Shown here one piece after another: positions 8,598 to 17,977 of a stretch of 64,000 bases of DNA. Each line of letters starts with the position of its first letter. The stretch's first letter is position 1. Below the pieces are notes generated by a model. The model did no database searches. It had not been told where the DNA came from and saw only the letters and a list, made by a program, of their open reading frames with translations. This DNA is from JBLIRR01 sp049472395 (lineage in GTDB: Bacteria > SZUA-182 > DTGQ01 > JBLIRR01), in the NCBI GenBank assembly GCA_049472395.1, contig JBLIRR010000010.1, positions 62,001 to 126,000 on the forward strand, read 5' to 3'. The translations under genes were made by a program, and so were the position numbers.

Positions 8598-11201
8598 CTA
8601 AAAGAAAAATTCCACCTCAATGAATACATTTTTCCCACTTAAATCAAGCCCTTCATCGGAAAAATCATCTATCTGATTCCATTGTATACCCAGCGTAAGA
8701 TACGTATTTAAAACACCATAACTCTCCTTAAATAACTCGGCCTCCCTTGGCTCTATTTTATCCATCAAAAAACGGAGAGCACATACACCATGGTATCCTG
8801 TTAAATAGCTGTCACGATGAGAGTCTCCATCATCTTCCCGATAAAACCAGCAATCAAATCCACCACCTATGAACGGGTGCATAAACCACTCTCTATCGCC
8901 GAAGGGGAGAATCCGTAAGGTTGTAGAGAGAGGAAGAATATGAAAATAATAGCTATCAATACCTTGCTGAAGACTCCCTGGATGTAATCCATATCCACTC
9001 ATCTGGTAATAACCCAATTCAAGACTATTCTCTATCCATCGAGAGCTTTTATAGCTCAGTGCTATCCTCCCTCCATAGGAGTCATCATTATACACCAAGG
9101 CTATTGTATCATCTTGAAACTTTTGATTCTCCGCTCTCACCCCTACTATCCATCGGGGTTTAGGAGCCTCTTTTCTCTTTTTTTCTTTCTCGTCTAATAG
9201 ACTTATAAAACATTTACTTTCCTCTCCTGTAATGTCAAGCACGCCGATTGGTTTATAGGGAGTACCTGTTCCCTCTTCTGACCAACTAGAAGTATTCCCT
9301 GCCCTGTCTCGAGCTCTCACTCGAACTTTATATGTACTATCATTTTGTAGATCTTTTATATCATAACCGTAGTCTTCCTGTTGTATCCTATTTGCATCAT
9401 AATACGCCGCAATTGTAATTATGAAACTGGTATCATTCGGATCCTCCCATTGTTCATCTTCCATTTGATATTGCACATGGTATTCTTTAATGCTTTCATG
9501 AAAATTTGGATCTTCAAAATAGAGGTCTTGCGCATTATATTCAAGGCTATCTGTGGATTTAGCCCATGATATGGGAAGGTGCTTGTTTCCTTCTTGAATA
9601 GAATTAAGCGTTGGTGTCGCCGGTGATGTGCTATCATAACAGAGTAACACATCCTTTGTCACAGTCTCTTCATTTTGTTCATTGTCATCCGTTTTTATGT
9701 AGTTAAATCGCGCTGCATATAATCCCTCCTCATTGCCAAATTCAATAATCGCTAGGAGGGAATTACTATCGATATATATGGAATTTGCATCAATATTAGG
9801 AGAATTTGAATCTGTCTCCTCTCCAATTTTTTGATAACTTATGAAAGATACCTCTTCGGGAACAAAAGTTTCACTCTCATCCCAATTCGCCTTAAGATTA
9901 TTCAAATCAAATGTAATTTGTTGGGTGTTATAGAAACGGTCTACATATGAGTGCTCTATATCAATGCGCGGGACAAAGCGTTTATGTAGCTTCGCTATAT
10001 AGCTATCCTCATCCTGTGCACTCACACCGGCATAAATATAATTATTGTCGTTAGGATCTGCAAATAGTACATTAAAATAATCATTCGGATCAAAAATACT
10101 CTCGGATAGGTCCTCCCACCCTTCATCCTTATAACTTTTTACAATAGAGCTTCCGGCAGAGCTGGATATTCCCATATAGAGATATTCATCAATAGGACAG
10201 GGTTGAATATCCAAGATAACAATATTAGGATCATTAAAATTAATACTTATAGCATGTCTCCATTCAATAGCAGATGATAAAAGATCATCTGTTTTATATA
10301 CTCTCCAATATGTGTCTGAAGAAGCATCAAGGCACCTGCAAAAAAGCCAGTATGCACTCCCTACCTTTTCAATTGTAATAAACTCTGGTATTCTCTCATT
10401 GCTTTCCTCAGTATATGATCCCTCTGTAATCTTCTCCCACTCATCTCCATCAGAGATCCTATATAAAGAGGCAACATCATTGGCATCGAGAGCCTCTACC
10501 GTAAGATATAAATGATCATCTATAACTTTAAGCACCGTAATTCTTCTGTTAGGATCGGAGAAATTAATCTCCTCTTCCTCTGAAAAAGTGGGATCAGGCA
10601 ACGTGCCCTTTAAGAGTTCACACTCCCCATTATCCTTTAACACACCGAGGTACATACTATTATGAAATATCGCGCCTTCATAAATCTTACTGATATCCCC
10701 GTACTGCACCTCTATATCAGCGTCCAGCTCAAATGAGGTATTCATGCGTTTTACAATTGGAAAGCTATTTTTTGTCTCCGGTGCAGAATTTGCATCGGAA
10801 AGACAAAAATATAAAAAATTAGGATCAGTAAAGAGGGTTTCTATCTTTTTATTCTCTAAAAAAAATTCTTTATTCCAAAGCGTTAATTCCCACGAATTCG
10901 GGTCTTCAGGAATAGGACCATACCATAAACTATTTTCCCTATTAGGGTCCTGCAATGAAGTATGTGACGAGAGAATAAGAACAACATTATTGCTCCAAAA
11001 AAATCCCTTCTCAATAGCTTTTATCGTATCATTCTCTATTGAATCATCAGGTTCCCAAATACTGTTCCACAGACCTGCCACTACATTATTTATAGTTATC
11101 CCGAAAAAAGGAAGTGATAAAAGAGACACGAAAAGCATGGAGAATACCATGCACATACTGATACTACACTTTATTGATGGCGAAATTTTCTTTCGTTCCA
11201 T
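8598..11201 (-). CDS. Large secreted protein with FnIII domain and C-terminal outer-membrane-barrel-like region
   Basis: 867 residues. The N-terminus has a signal peptide or anchor (hydrophobic residues about 15-40). The middle looks like propeller-type repeats followed by a fibronectin-III domain (around residues 535-650, ending GTPYKP). Next comes a segment containing KCFISLL, then a C-terminal stretch of alternating aromatic strands ending in FIEVEFFF, typical of an outer-membrane barrel with terminal Phe. The tripeptide DPN occurs about nine times, far more than expected. No enzyme motif is seen. A role as a surface-exposed adhesin or sensor anchored by its own barrel is inference. It lies in the operon between NIL-ferredoxin and the zinc-ribbon gene. 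Confidence 0.8.
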   Translation of the reverse strand: MERKKISPSIKCSISMCMVFSMLFVSLLSLPFFGITINNVVAGLWNSIWEPDDSIENDTIKAIEKGFFWSNNVVLILSSHTSLQDPNRENSLWYGPIPEDPNSWELTLWNKEFFLENKKIETLFTDPNFLYFCLSDANSAPETKNSFPIVKRMNTSFELDADIEVQYGDISKIYEGAIFHNSMYLGVLKDNGECELLKGTLPDPTFSEEEEINFSDPNRRITVLKVIDDHLYLTVEALDANDVASLYRISDGDEWEKITEGSYTEESNERIPEFITIEKVGSAYWLFCRCLDASSDTYWRVYKTDDLLSSAIEWRHAISINFNDPNIVILDIQPCPIDEYLYMGISSSAGSSIVKSYKDEGWEDLSESIFDPNDYFNVLFADPNDNNYIYAGVSAQDEDSYIAKLHKRFVPRIDIEHSYVDRFYNTQQITFDLNNLKANWDESETFVPEEVSFISYQKIGEETDSNSPNIDANSIYIDSNSLLAIIEFGNEEGLYAARFNYIKTDDNEQNEETVTKDVLLCYDSTSPATPTLNSIQEGNKHLPISWAKSTDSLEYNAQDLYFEDPNFHESIKEYHVQYQMEDEQWEDPNDTSFIITIAAYYDANRIQQEDYGYDIKDLQNDSTYKVRVRARDRAGNTSSWSEEGTGTPYKPIGVLDITGEESKCFISLLDEKEKKRKEAPKPRWIVGVRAENQKFQDDTIALVYNDDSYGGRIALSYKSSRWIENSLELGYYQMSGYGLHPGSLQQGIDSYYFHILPLSTTLRILPFGDREWFMHPFIGGGFDCWFYREDDGDSHRDSYLTGYHGVCALRFLMDKIEPREAELFKESYGVLNTYLTLGIQWNQIDDFSDEGLDLSGKNVFIEVEFFF

Positions 11202-11223
11202 GGTTCATTAACCTATCGAGCAC

Positions 11224-11634
11224 TCAAAACATTACTGTAATAGCATTAACCGGACAGACATCAACACACTGTTCACATAAAATACATTTATCACGATTGA
11301 ACTCAAGTTTAAAATCCTTGGGAGACATACGCAGTGCGCCCACTGAACAGACAGAATTGCACACCCCACAATGCATACAAGACAGTTCATCTAATACAAT
11401 CTCTCTGGCTAACTCTTTTACCTCTATATGTTGTGCCCGTATATACTCTATCCCTTCATTTATTTTATCCTCCTCACCCGTAAGCTCAATCACCAGTCTG
11501 CCTTCAGTATTGGGAGTAACCTTAGCCCTTAATATATTGAGCACTAAATCATAATCCTTAATAAGATGATACGTAATAGGTTTCTCTGCCAAGTATGCGG
11601 GGAAAATAAGAACGATTTTTTTCGATATCTCCAT
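11224..11634 (-). CDS. NIL-domain ferredoxin, homocysteine synthesis partner
   Basis: 136 residues: an N-terminal NIL domain (about 1-75) and a C-terminal 2[4Fe-4S] ferredoxin with CMHCGVCNSVC and CILCEQCVDVC. The archaeal counterpart (MA1822 in Methanosarcina) works with the DUF39 protein in making homocysteine from aspartate semialdehyde and a sulfide source. The DUF39 gene lies 32 bases upstream, which supports the same role here. The ferredoxin would deliver electrons for the reductive sulfur insertion. Confidence 0.9.
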   Translation of the reverse strand: MEISKKIVLIFPAYLAEKPITYHLIKDYDLVLNILRAKVTPNTEGRLVIELTGEEDKINEGIEYIRAQHIEVKELAREIVLDELSCMHCGVCNSVCSVGALRMSPKDFKLEFNRDKCILCEQCVDVCPVNAITVMF

Positions 11635-11666
11635 CCTTAAACAAATTTCCTTTTATTTCTTTTATT

Positions 11667-12812
11667 TCATTCATTCAGGGATTTTTTTTTTAATTCGTGG
11701 GATAAAGATTGATAAGGTTTAGTAAGAAAAAACTCTCCCCTTTCAATCCATGATTTTAAAATAAGTGCAATCTCCCGGGCCATTGCGTAACTGCTCACAG
11801 GATTGGTAGACACTTTCTTCCCATTCAATGTAATAGTCCCACTCCGCAACTGTTTATAGTTAACTCTTCCATAATTAGGCCTGTTGCGCCGTTGTATACT
11901 ATAATCGTAAATAGTGGTATAGATACTTTCGTCACTTATACCCACTGACTCTGCAACACCCTCATCTAAAATGGGGATAGGGATGCCAATGCCCACGAAT
12001 AAGCTCACACCATAATTTTTTATGCGAGCCCCTCGCAAATAACGCGACTCCATTTGCTTGAGATCTCCTGTCACTGCCAACGTAGCGGCGGCATCTAAAG
12101 GTACCTTATTCTGACCTCGAATTTGGGCGGGAAAATGTTGCGTGCCTTCACTTACCACATAGCCTATACCGCCCCCTAAAAATATCCTTGTTCCTAATCC
12201 AATTGTCCTATATTCCGGATCATTAATAAGGGGATTTATCTGGCTGGCGGTCGCATAGGCTACATTTCCGAATTTAGGAAGTAAGGGCCCCATGTAGGTA
12301 TATAATCTTCTGTCAGATGAATTTGTCGCTGCGCTGTAATTTTGATACACATTTCTGGGATTAAAAAGAATTGCCTGATTTATTGAATCTAACGTAATTG
12401 TGGTCTCTATCTTATCTCTTGGATAACAATCTGTTTTATAACCAGTAGCACGTAAATTTATCCGCTTTCTTTTTAATAAATCCTCAATTACGTGAGCACC
12501 TCCGTACGATCCATTCTTTCCTCCGGATAGTTCAGTTGCACCAAGATACGCATCAACTGCTGCGATACCAGCATATGCAGCCACATCATTAAGATATACC
12601 CTATTCATCTTGATCGGAGGATCAGCATGACCAAAATTAAGAAAGACGCCTGAAGAACACATTGGGCCAAAAGTAGCTGAGGTCACTACATCGACCTTTT
12701 CAGCTACTTTCTTTGCCCCCTCCTTTTTCACCAACGGAATTATTTCTTCCGCTGTCAGTACTACAACCTTCCCCTTTTTTATCTTTTCATTTATCTGTTC
12801 AAATGTTTTCAC
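11667..12812 (-). CDS. DUF39 homocysteine biosynthesis protein (COG1900)
   Basis: A 381-residue member of the HcyBio/DUF39 family (MA1821 type). It is recognised from the N-terminal EQINEKIKKGKVVVLTAEE, the conserved VDVVTSATFGPMCSSG with a Cys that may carry sulfur, and the later GLGTRIFLGGGIGYV. In Methanosarcina this protein, with the NIL-ferredoxin, converts aspartate semialdehyde to homocysteine and so bypasses O-acylhomoserine. Here the ferredoxin partner is the next gene. Unlike some archaeal forms there is no CBS domain. It is the second gene of the operon that starts at the promoter at 13.6 kb. Confidence 0.92.
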   Translation of the reverse strand: MKTFEQINEKIKKGKVVVLTAEEIIPLVKKEGAKKVAEKVDVVTSATFGPMCSSGVFLNFGHADPPIKMNRVYLNDVAAYAGIAAVDAYLGATELSGGKNGSYGGAHVIEDLLKRKRINLRATGYKTDCYPRDKIETTITLDSINQAILFNPRNVYQNYSAATNSSDRRLYTYMGPLLPKFGNVAYATASQINPLINDPEYRTIGLGTRIFLGGGIGYVVSEGTQHFPAQIRGQNKVPLDAAATLAVTGDLKQMESRYLRGARIKNYGVSLFVGIGIPIPILDEGVAESVGISDESIYTTIYDYSIQRRNRPNYGRVNYKQLRSGTITLNGKKVSTNPVSSYAMAREIALILKSWIERGEFFLTKPYQSLSHELKKKSLNE

Positions 12813-12844
12813 CCTCTATTGTTCTCTCTCGCGTTTCTCTCCCA

Positions 12845-13543
12845 CTAATTCCCCTCAGCCTCGTCAACAGAATAAAAACCTTCTGGGCCTTGCCCTCTTC
12901 CTAAACCCTGGCCGGGGCCAAAATTAGAGGAACGGCTATACCCTTGCCCTCTTCCCCAGCCTGGTCTCGGCATCCTCACAAGGGGGCCTATATAAAGTAT
13001 ATCCTTCTGATCGGCTGTTAACACCTCATCTGCATCTAGACCAAGCTTTGTTCTCGCATTTTGAATCTTTAATTGGAGTTCAGAAATCTCTGCTTGTTTT
13101 GAGGTTATTTTTTCATAATTGGGTTTTAGTCCATATCGAAGCTTTTTCAGTTCAAGCTTTTTGATCTGTAAATCACACCGTGGTTCAAAGGTACTTTTTT
13201 GATAAGAAACCTGGAGCTTTTTAATAGCTTCTTTTTGTTTTTCCGTTAATTTAAGCTCTTCATTATTAAGAAGCATTTCAAGATAAGGGTGAGGCAAATT
13301 CAAGCCTCGCTGACGGTCTAAATGTTGCCATCCTGGATTAGCACCGGCACCTGGTCCAAATCCCCGGCCAGGGCCATGAATAGCACCAGGCCCTACTCCA
13401 GGTCCGTGTTCACATTGTGATGAATAAGGGCCCCATTGTCCTTGACCGTTACAGGCCTCTGTTGCAACAATAAATGTTGTGCCTACTAAAATTACTGCAC
13501 ATAACAAAGAATACAAGCAGAATTTTTTCCAATTACCCATCAT
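12845..13543 (-). CDS. Spy/CpxP-like periplasmic protein with Gly-Pro-rich flanks
   Basis: 232 residues with a signal peptide (cleavage near ATEACNG, about residue 30). The central helical part, from about residue 95 to 185, has the LTEKQKEAIKKLQ pattern of the LTXXQ (Spy/CpxP/CnrR) family of periplasmic chaperones and metal sensors. A second related turn, LTADQKDILYIG, follows. Both flanks are rich in Gly-Pro and Gly-Arg-Gly repeats (GPGVGPG, GPGQGLGRGQG), which is unusual for the family. It is the first gene behind a consensus sigma-70-type promoter and upstream of homocysteine genes. Function as a chaperone or metal-binding protein is inferred from the family only. Confidence 0.75.
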   Translation of the reverse strand: MMGNWKKFCLYSLLCAVILVGTTFIVATEACNGQGQWGPYSSQCEHGPGVGPGAIHGPGRGFGPGAGANPGWQHLDRQRGLNLPHPYLEMLLNNEELKLTEKQKEAIKKLQVSYQKSTFEPRCDLQIKKLELKKLRYGLKPNYEKITSKQAEISELQLKIQNARTKLGLDADEVLTADQKDILYIGPLVRMPRPGWGRGQGYSRSSNFGPGQGLGRGQGPEGFYSVDEAEGN

Positions 13544-13595
13544 ACTCTCCTCCTTTAAAAGATTAATAAAAACAAACGGTTATTTATAAACAAAT

Positions 13596-13624
13596 ATTAT
13601 AACATTCATTATATACAGTGTCAA
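13596..13624 (-). promoter_or_regulatory. Consensus promoter of the Spy-like/DUF39/hisS-aspS operon
   Basis: On the minus strand TTGACA (13619-13624), a 17-base spacer and TATAAT (13596-13601): a perfect housekeeping-sigma match. It lies about 50 bases before the ATG at 13543. The next six genes follow with gaps of 7 to 32 bases or an overlap, so this promoter probably drives everything down to aspS. Confidence 0.8.
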
Positions 13625-13782
13625 TTAAAATTAAATAATTCCTGCTATTATAAGGAATTTCGAACACATATTTCATTATGAAAAACAGCATAATGTGAAG
13701 TTATTCCTCACTTATGGTATATTTATCTATAGAAGGATTTTATTTTACTGTGTTTATAACAATAAGGTATCTCTTACACTCT

Positions 13783-15918
13783 ATGTTTTGTTCATTCACA
13801 TCATTGTGGAAAAAATGTATAGTTATTATCTCAATTCTCTCTCTTTATCTTTTTATCGGAAGTAGGATTGCATATCCTCAATTTTCTGAATTAGAAATAA
13901 ATAAGGAAATAGAAGAGCTTTTTTTTAAAAGAGCGCAAAGAGCACGAGTATCTGCATCCTCTCGTATACAGCGCATTAAATGCGCAACGCATATAATAAG
14001 AAGGGCAAAGAGCTATTCTCATCTTTTAAGACCTGAAAATCGTTTTATCTTATATAGGCCTACAGATGAATATGATGTTGACTATTATGGGCGTAATGTG
14101 GAAGTGTGGACTTATGATACCCCGGAAGGGCATTATAAAATTCATTATACCGAAGCATTCGATGCAGATTCTGCGGTTATTGATTCAGACGGAGTTAAAG
14201 ATACTATACCAGAATATGTAATACGGTTTGGAAATTATTTTGAGCACACCTATCTCCACGAAATTACCCATATGGGCTATGATCCCCCTGAACCAGATGG
14301 AAACAAAGGCGGAGATGGTAGATTCGATATTTATATTTTAAAAATAAGCGCTTACGGTTATACAGATATTGATGAAGATAATTTTCCTTACATTGTCATT
14401 AACAATAATTATTCAAAATTAGATATAAATTTCGATCCAGAATCGGATGAGATAGGGAATATGAAAATTACTGCTGCCCACGAGTTTTTTCATGCCGTGC
14501 AATACAAATATGACGGCTGGCCAGATGAAAATATGTGGTGGGAAGAAAATACCGCTGTATGGATGGAAGACGAAGTCTTTGATTACATTAACGGGTACCT
14601 GCACTATTTAGGACACAAATATGACGATTTAAATAATAATCTCCAATGGGACGCCGGAGAAACATGGTATGAGATCGATGGGACAATTGGCGACATTTAT
14701 CATAAAAAGGAAGACACCTGGTTTGAATGTCCTGAAAAATCTCTCGATAGTAGCAATAATGGATTTAATACACTCTATATGTATGGAGGATGTATATGGG
14801 CAAAATATCTCTCTGAAAAATATGGGCCCGATATTATACGACACATATTTACAAAATGTTCACCAGATGTCCTTGCTTTGCCTGCGATAAGCAGCACACT
14901 TAAAGAATATGGATCTGACTTGAAAAATGAATTCGCTGAATTTAGAATCAAGGTCCTTCTCAGGGATTTTGAAGAGGGCGAATATTATCCCCTCGTATGG
15001 CACGCGGGCAATTACTCCATCACAAGCAGTAATCCACTTGTGGTAAACGAGGATGAAATGTCCGGTTGGGTACTCAACCATTTGAGCTGCTATTATTATG
15101 GAATTGAAGCGAGAGAAGAAGAAAATCAATTAATCGTTGAATTCAATGGGGAAGATGGTTCGGAATTTGGGCTCTCAGTAGTTCTTTTTCGGCAAGATGG
15201 CGACTTTGACACAGCAAAAATTATCTCAATAGATGACTTTAACGATTATCCCACTCAAAAAAGCAGCCTTACTATTGACTTTTTTGGCCGCAATAGCCTT
15301 TATCCCAGACTTACACTGATACCGATGAATCTTTCTTTATCCCAAAATTACAGGTCTTTTCAAATAACACTTACGCTCAAAGATATGCCGGACAATAAAC
15401 ATCTTATGCGCTTAGGCCAAGGAATTAATCTGATTTCTATCCCTTTGATTTTATCAGATAACGAGTATACATCCTATGATTTTATTCAAAACTTTATTAA
15501 TAATGAGTTCGTCGGACTGGTGGGTTATGATAATGCTCAAAGAAAATGGGAAACAAATTATCTCCGTGATCAGATAGATGGTGATCCCTTCTTGATAACA
15601 CCTGACCAGGGATATATAGTTTATATTAATCAAGAAAGCAACCTGGTAATCCTGGAGGGTGAACCCGTCTTGGAGCCAGCACCCATCATATTATATCCAG
15701 GGCATAATATTCTCTCTCCACTTTCTTTTAATAATGAACTGCTTTGCTCTTATAGTATGTTTACGTCAACCACAGACCACGACCAGCCGGTAGCAATCAG
15801 CCATTATCACTCAAAGAGTGGAAAATGGGAAACAAGTTATTTATTTTTTAACAGCTATTCCGGCCCCAATTTCGATATCCATCCGAATGATGGCTATATC
15901 ATAGATTTAAAGCCTTAA
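13783..15918 (+). CDS. Secreted HExxH metalloprotease (MXAN_6640-like) with duplicated C-terminal domain
   Basis: About 711 residues from the preferred ATG, which gives a clean signal peptide (hydrophobic stretch ending SRIAYPQ); an in-frame ATG at 13714 would add 23 residues. The zinc motif HEFFH is at residues 233-237, followed by WWEENTAVWMEDEV, which supplies a downstream Glu as in gluzincin-like secreted proteases. A DLNNNLQWDAGE segment looks like a calcium loop. The C-terminal 190 residues contain two related units, each running from GxNxxSxPL through GKWETxYL to GYIV/GYII. There is no CF-type tail. It is transcribed divergently from the Spy-like gene. Substrate unknown. Confidence 0.8.
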   Translation: MFCSFTSLWKKCIVIISILSLYLFIGSRIAYPQFSELEINKEIEELFFKRAQRARVSASSRIQRIKCATHIIRRAKSYSHLLRPENRFILYRPTDEYDVDYYGRNVEVWTYDTPEGHYKIHYTEAFDADSAVIDSDGVKDTIPEYVIRFGNYFEHTYLHEITHMGYDPPEPDGNKGGDGRFDIYILKISAYGYTDIDEDNFPYIVINNNYSKLDINFDPESDEIGNMKITAAHEFFHAVQYKYDGWPDENMWWEENTAVWMEDEVFDYINGYLHYLGHKYDDLNNNLQWDAGETWYEIDGTIGDIYHKKEDTWFECPEKSLDSSNNGFNTLYMYGGCIWAKYLSEKYGPDIIRHIFTKCSPDVLALPAISSTLKEYGSDLKNEFAEFRIKVLLRDFEEGEYYPLVWHAGNYSITSSNPLVVNEDEMSGWVLNHLSCYYYGIEAREEENQLIVEFNGEDGSEFGLSVVLFRQDGDFDTAKIISIDDFNDYPTQKSSLTIDFFGRNSLYPRLTLIPMNLSLSQNYRSFQITLTLKDMPDNKHLMRLGQGINLISIPLILSDNEYTSYDFIQNFINNEFVGLVGYDNAQRKWETNYLRDQIDGDPFLITPDQGYIVYINQESNLVILEGEPVLEPAPIILYPGHNILSPLSFNNELLCSYSMFTSTTDHDQPVAISHYHSKSGKWETSYLFFNSYSGPNFDIHPNDGYIIDLKP

Positions 15919-15932
15919 GTATCTCTAAAAGA

Positions 15933-16439
15933 TTAAGAAAACATCTTGTTTTTATGGATAAAGTATAACTTGATTTCCTGCTCAAAGTTCGGTGTGAATA
16001 CACCGCTCCCCAATTGGCGCACTATGGCAGCAATATCCCAAAACCGTATTTCATCAATCTCATCGTGATTAAAGAGGATGGGGCCGTCATATTTACATTG
16101 ATAACTTCGTATATTCTCTGATTCAACTTCATTACGCATTTTATAATCGTACAAATACTCAAGAGGCACATCTTTTATTCCTAACTCTTCCCCCAGCTCC
16201 CTATACGCTGCTTTTTCATAATCCTCTCCCGATTCAACATGACCACCAACTGAGGTATCCCATTTACCAGGCTGAATATCTTTATTCATCGATCGTTTTT
16301 GCAGCAATAACTGACCCTGAGAATTAAAGAGCAATACATGGGCTGCCCGGTGTATCAAATGGGGGTTTCCATGACATTGACTTCTTAATACTTTTTCGAG
16401 AACCCTATCATCCTCTGTAACCCTATCAACAAATTCCAT
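15933..16439 (-). CDS. Nudix hydrolase
   Basis: 168 residues with a complete Nudix box, GGHVESGEDYEKAAYRELGE followed by ELGI (about residues 63-87), which binds Mg and hydrolyses nucleoside diphosphate-linked substrates. The RAAHVLLFNSQGQLLLQKRS segment upstream resembles YfcD/isopentenyl-isomerase-like Nudix proteins. The substrate cannot be predicted. The gene begins 23 bases after the TolC-like gene on the same strand and converges on the metalloprotease gene with a 14-base gap. Confidence 0.9.
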   Translation of the reverse strand: MEFVDRVTEDDRVLEKVLRSQCHGNPHLIHRAAHVLLFNSQGQLLLQKRSMNKDIQPGKWDTSVGGHVESGEDYEKAAYRELGEELGIKDVPLEYLYDYKMRNEVESENIRSYQCKYDGPILFNHDEIDEIRFWDIAAIVRQLGSGVFTPNFEQEIKLYFIHKNKMFS

Positions 16440-16462
16440 ATGTATTTTCCCTATGCAAGTTG

Positions 16463-17833
16463 TTACGGAAAATGGGGTGGATCAACTTTTAAATCACCAA
16501 TAGCCTTTTTCAGTGTATATTGTGCTATAATGAGATCATATTCCCGTGTAGTGCGGCTTGTGGCGGCCTCTACGAGCTTAAGATGAGCATCGAGAACATC
16601 AAGATTTGAAGCTGCCCCCTCATTAAATTGCAGCTTCGTAATCCTCATATTCTCTGTGGCAAATTCCACTTGCTTTTCTGTGGCTTTCACGCGGGAAAGC
16701 AAACTATTTAAGGAAAAGAATGCATTAACCACTTCAAACCGTATCATTTGCTCAAGGCTCTTCCTCTCTGATTCCAACTGTCGTGCCTCATTTTTCTTCT
16801 CTCTCACTCTATAAAGGCGTAATCCCTTTTCAAAGAAAGGGAGTGAAATCGTGGCCCCAATAGAATAAAGTTCCTCTTTGGGTAAAAATTCCTCTCCCTC
16901 TTTTATATATGCAGCCTCAAGATTGACAGTGGGCAAAAAATCTGAATATGCAAGCTTAACATTTTTTTCTGAAAGGGCTATCCGTTGTAATAAACTCAGA
17001 TAATCAAGGCGATGTTGCAGTGCATAGTCAATAAGCTGCTCTTTTGACTTTTCTGTTTCCGAAATAAAACTTATGTTTTCTCCTATATTAAGCCTTTTAA
17101 CTTCAATATCATCTTCCATACTGAATTGTAATGTCCTCTTAAGATTCTCCTTTCTAATTTTATAATTAGCCTCAGCTTCAATAAGATCACTCTCTGCACC
17201 GGAAAGTTCCATCTCTGCCCCAATAACAATATTTTGAGCAACAAGGCCCACCTCATATTTCACTTTTGTGCTTTGAAGATACTCTAAAAGCCTGTCCCTT
17301 GCTTGTTCTCTGATATTGATAATCTCTTGCGCCTTGAGAATTTCAAGATAGGCTTTAATTACCTCTAATACCACATCCTGTTTCATTAAATCAAGATTGT
17401 AGTGAGCAATCATTGTGCCAATTTCTACAATCTCTTTTTGTAAACCATATTTGCCCTGAGTATAGAGTGGCTGAGCCAGATATATGCTCAGCTCATTTGT
17501 AGTAATCTCTGAAGCCACATACTGATCTGGAGATTGCCCTATCAGGAGATCTGTCAAACCATACGCTGAATAATTATGATTATAACTTCGACCAATCTCC
17601 ATCCCGATAGCCGGTCTTATAACAGAACGGGCAAAGGAAATATCAAGCCGGGCTTTCGCAAGAGCCTCCTGAGCTTTCTCTATGAGGGGATTCTGATTTA
17701 TGGCAACTTCCATTGCTTCTTCGAGTGTCATTGTATGAACGTGTCCTGCATATACAAAAGTAGGATTATGAACTATATATATCTGTGCTATTATTAGAAT
17801 AAAAAAAATAGGGTATATCTTCTTAAAATGCAT
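16463..17833 (-). CDS. TolC-family outer membrane channel
   Basis: 456 residues from an ATG at 17833 preceded by AAGGAG at good spacing; a longer frame to 17902 lacks that support and spoils the signal peptide (cleavage near FVYAGHVH). The mature protein begins with TMTLEEAMEVAINQNP, the usual start of an OEP repeat, and contains two long helical hairpin repeats, including DISFARSVIRPAIG and the matching second-repeat segment AYSDFLPTVNLEAAY. It forms the outer-membrane exit duct of a type I secretion or efflux system. No membrane-fusion or inner-membrane pump gene is adjacent, so its partner is elsewhere. Confidence 0.92.
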   Translation of the reverse strand: MHFKKIYPIFFILIIAQIYIVHNPTFVYAGHVHTMTLEEAMEVAINQNPLIEKAQEALAKARLDISFARSVIRPAIGMEIGRSYNHNYSAYGLTDLLIGQSPDQYVASEITTNELSIYLAQPLYTQGKYGLQKEIVEIGTMIAHYNLDLMKQDVVLEVIKAYLEILKAQEIINIREQARDRLLEYLQSTKVKYEVGLVAQNIVIGAEMELSGAESDLIEAEANYKIRKENLKRTLQFSMEDDIEVKRLNIGENISFISETEKSKEQLIDYALQHRLDYLSLLQRIALSEKNVKLAYSDFLPTVNLEAAYIKEGEEFLPKEELYSIGATISLPFFEKGLRLYRVREKKNEARQLESERKSLEQMIRFEVVNAFFSLNSLLSRVKATEKQVEFATENMRITKLQFNEGAASNLDVLDAHLKLVEAATSRTTREYDLIIAQYTLKKAIGDLKVDPPHFP

Positions 17834-17872
17834 AAAAATAGGCTCCTTATATTTATTTTTTCTCTTTATAAT

Positions 17873-17902
17873 GATATAATGAAGAAAAATTTTTGTGTAC
17901 AA
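17873..17902 (-). promoter_or_regulatory. Possible promoter of the TolC-like gene
   Basis: Minus strand TTGTAC (17897-17902), 18 bases, TATATC (17873-17878), about 40 bases before the start at 17833. Moderate match only. Confidence 0.4.
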
Positions 17903-17922
17903 CGTATCATTCTCTCGTAACT

Positions 17923-17949
17923 TCTAGTAACTCTAGTAACTCTAGTAAG
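17923..17949. repeat. Three 9-bp tandem repeats between the TolC-like gene and radC
   Basis: TCTAGTAAC occurs three times head to tail (the last copy ends in G). It lies just upstream of the predicted promoter of the TolC-like gene and 28 bases before radC. It could be a binding array or a slippage-prone microsatellite. Confidence 0.7.
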
Positions 17950-17977
17950 TTTAGATTATTTTGCTCTCAAGCGCAAT

